DNA from: Gammaproteobacteria bacterium
Lineage (GTDB): Bacteria; Pseudomonadota; Gammaproteobacteria; Eutrophobiales; Eutrophobiaceae
Assembly (NCBI GenBank): GCA_018676275.1
Contig: JABHFC010000213.1
Span: forward strand, 1-6,916
Direction of reading: 5' to 3'
DNA: 6,916 nucleotides
Of the stretch, positions 5,648 to 6,916 are shown piece by piece. The translations under genes and the position numbers were made by a program. Position 1 is the stretch's first letter, and each line of letters opens with the position of its first letter. The notes under the pieces are model-generated. The model saw only the letters and a list, made by a program, of their open reading frames with translations, was not told the origin of the DNA and made no database searches.

Positions 5648-6822
5648 TGGGGACGGACTCATTACGCGGTAAGGTAGCCATCGTCGGTGCCGCTGATACC
5701 GAGGTCGGTGTAGTAAGTGACCTGGGGGCAACGCAACTTTGTGTTGATGCCGCGAGACGGGCACTTGATGACGCAAGAATAAGTAAAGATCAAATTGACG
5801 GATTGATCACCTGTAATTCCATGGCAGAACCCTACATGTATCATGCGGAAACCATTGCAGAGTATATGCAAATCTTTCCGCACTATTGCATGGCAATAGG
5901 TGCCGGTGGAAGTTCGACCTTTTCAATAATGCATCATGCCGCATCGGCAATTGTTACAGGCGTTTGCGATACCGTACTCATATCCATGGCAGATAGTCTG
6001 CGTAGCGGTTTGTCTCGTGAGCAAGCCATGCTGGTTCAGTCTTCGACCGGGCATGCCCAGTTCGAATCTCCCTATGGTCCAACTGTTCCTGCCTACTATG
6101 CCCTGATTGCACAGGCACATATGCATACCTACGGAACCACAGCTGAACAATTCGCCGCCATTGCAGTCGCCTGTCGCAAACACGCGGCGCTTAATCCAAC
6201 TGCACAAATGCGCGAAGTGATTACTGTCGAAGATGTACTGGAATCACGCATGATTGCCGACCCACTGCACTTACTGGATTGCTCTCTTGTTTCCGATGGT
6301 GGTTCAGCCATCATTATGACCTCTGCCGAGCGGGCTAAGGACTTTCCGCATCAACCTGTCTATTTACTCGGGGTAGGCGAAGGACATTCACATGAATATA
6401 TTAGCCAGGCAAGAAACCTGACTACATCTGCTGCGGTTGATTCCGGCAAACGTGCCTATGCAATGGCTGGCGTTGGCCCTGCCGATATTGACCTGGCACA
6501 ACTTTATGACTGTTTTACGCCAACAGTATTGATCGAACTGGAAGATCTTGGTTTTTGTGAAAAGGGAGAAGCCGGCGCATTTGTTGAAGCCGGTGAAATC
6601 GAGTTGGGAGCTTCGCTTCCGGTTAATACTCACGGTGGTTTACTTTCTCATTGTCATCCCGGAAACCCGGGTTCTATGTATCATTTAACCGAAGCCATTT
6701 TTCAACTTCGTCACCAGGCTGGTGAAAGACAAGTAAAGAATGCTGAACTAGCTCTGGTTCATGGTCAGGGAGGGATCATGTCCAGTCATACCACGCTCAT
6801 TCTTGGTCGAGAACAAGACTAA
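5647..6822 (+). CDS. SCP-x/Ltp2-like thiolase-fold protein lacking the catalytic cysteine, probable side-chain retro-aldolase
   Basis: This 391-residue protein has the thiolase fold of the lipid-transfer/SCP-x group: the N-terminal GKVAIVGAADTEVG, LVSDGGSAII near 214-223, LYDCF (286-290) where degradative thiolases have NEAF, THGGLLSHCHPG (328-339), and a C-terminal HGQGGIMSSH (372-381). The nucleophile position, normally a Cys before SG-S-T, reads IGAGGSSTF (84-92), and the C-terminal catalytic Cys site carries no Cys. Ordinary thiolysis is therefore unlikely. The GGSS pattern and cysteine loss match Ltp2-type aldolases, which cleave beta-hydroxyacyl-CoA side chains of steroids by retro-aldol chemistry with a DUF35 partner. 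Tyr287 in LYDCF is a candidate catalytic tyrosine. The preceding two-subunit hydratase would make its substrate, and the following gene (one-base overlap) looks like the DUF35 partner. An alternative is a DUF35-associated acyltransferase such as the PhlC type, but those keep a Cys. The fold is firm; aldolase activity is inferred. Confidence 0.85.
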   Translation: MGTDSLRGKVAIVGAADTEVGVVSDLGATQLCVDAARRALDDARISKDQIDGLITCNSMAEPYMYHAETIAEYMQIFPHYCMAIGAGGSSTFSIMHHAASAIVTGVCDTVLISMADSLRSGLSREQAMLVQSSTGHAQFESPYGPTVPAYYALIAQAHMHTYGTTAEQFAAIAVACRKHAALNPTAQMREVITVEDVLESRMIADPLHLLDCSLVSDGGSAIIMTSAERAKDFPHQPVYLLGVGEGHSHEYISQARNLTTSAAVDSGKRAYAMAGVGPADIDLAQLYDCFTPTVLIELEDLGFCEKGEAGAFVEAGEIELGASLPVNTHGGLLSHCHPGNPGSMYHLTEAIFQLRHQAGERQVKNAELALVHGQGGIMSSHTTLILGREQD

Positions 6823-6916
6823 TGATCGATCACTCCGGAAAAATTTTTCCCCGACCAAGCCCGGAAACTGCTGTTTACTGGGAAGCCTGTCGCAATCATA
6901 AACTGATGATTCAAAA
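6822..6916 (+). CDS. DUF35 / Zn-ribbon OB-fold protein (partial, 5' end only)
   Basis: The ATG at 6822 shares its A with the stop codon of the aldolase gene (TAATG), and 31 codons follow before the window ends. The visible residues contain FPRPSPETAVYWEACRNHKLMIQ-like spacing (positions 9-31): a proline-rich lead, P-x-T-x-x-Y/F-W-E-x-C/A and a short basic turn. This is how DUF35 OB-fold acyl-CoA-associated proteins usually begin, just before their CxxC zinc ribbon. The zinc ligands would lie beyond the edge and cannot be checked. DUF35 proteins form complexes with thiolase-fold enzymes, for example the DUF35 domain of ChsH2 with Ltp2, so this position immediately after a cysteine-less thiolase is the expected one. 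The call rests on a short N-terminus plus context. Confidence 0.65.
   Translation, partial: MIDHSGKIFPRPSPETAVYWEACRNHKLMIQ

Overview
The window is a compact lipid/CoA-ester catabolism locus, probably from a marine-type gammaproteobacterium or a related Proteobacterium. That assignment is inferred from protein style, moderate A+T-leaning composition by eye, and gene order; nothing in the window fixes the taxon. There is no RNA gene, insertion sequence, CRISPR array or stretch longer than about 190 bases without a gene.

Left part, minus strand: a short-chain dehydrogenase resembling the type II 3-hydroxyacyl-CoA dehydrogenase HSD17B10 (459..1229), followed downstream by the start of a carboxymuconolactone decarboxylase/AhpD-like protein that runs off the left edge (1..367). 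A 185-bp divergent intergenic region (1230..1414) separates these from the plus-strand operon and holds a candidate minus-strand promoter overlapped by an 18-bp imperfect palindrome.

Right part, plus strand, tightly packed: a CHC-type thiolase (1415..2620); a FadJ/FadB-like enoyl-CoA hydratase fused to a 3-hydroxyacyl-CoA dehydrogenase (2668..4767) whose dehydrogenase half looks degenerate; a FAS1-like/MaoC-N dehydratase subunit (4772..5227); a MaoC/HTD2-like hydratase subunit (5231..5647); an SCP-x/Ltp2-like thiolase-fold protein without the catalytic cysteine (5647..6822); and the first 31 codons of what looks like its DUF35 partner (6822 to the right edge). The last four genes are spaced by 4 and 3 bases or overlap by one base in TAATG junctions.

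The likely joint job is shortening a branched acyl-CoA side chain. One route is hydration by the crotonase domain, oxidation (probably by the divergent SDR, because the fused dehydrogenase domain has lost key residues) and thiolysis by the first thiolase. The other is hydration by the two-subunit MaoC-type hydratase followed by retro-aldol cleavage by the Ltp2-like/DUF35 pair. The second set parallels ChsH1-ChsH2-Ltp2 of actinobacterial cholesterol side-chain degradation and proteobacterial bile-acid side-chain aldolases. Steroid, isoprenoid or another branched substrate cannot be decided from this window. The most unusual feature is the apparent pseudo-dehydrogenase domain beside a stand-alone dehydrogenase that could replace it.
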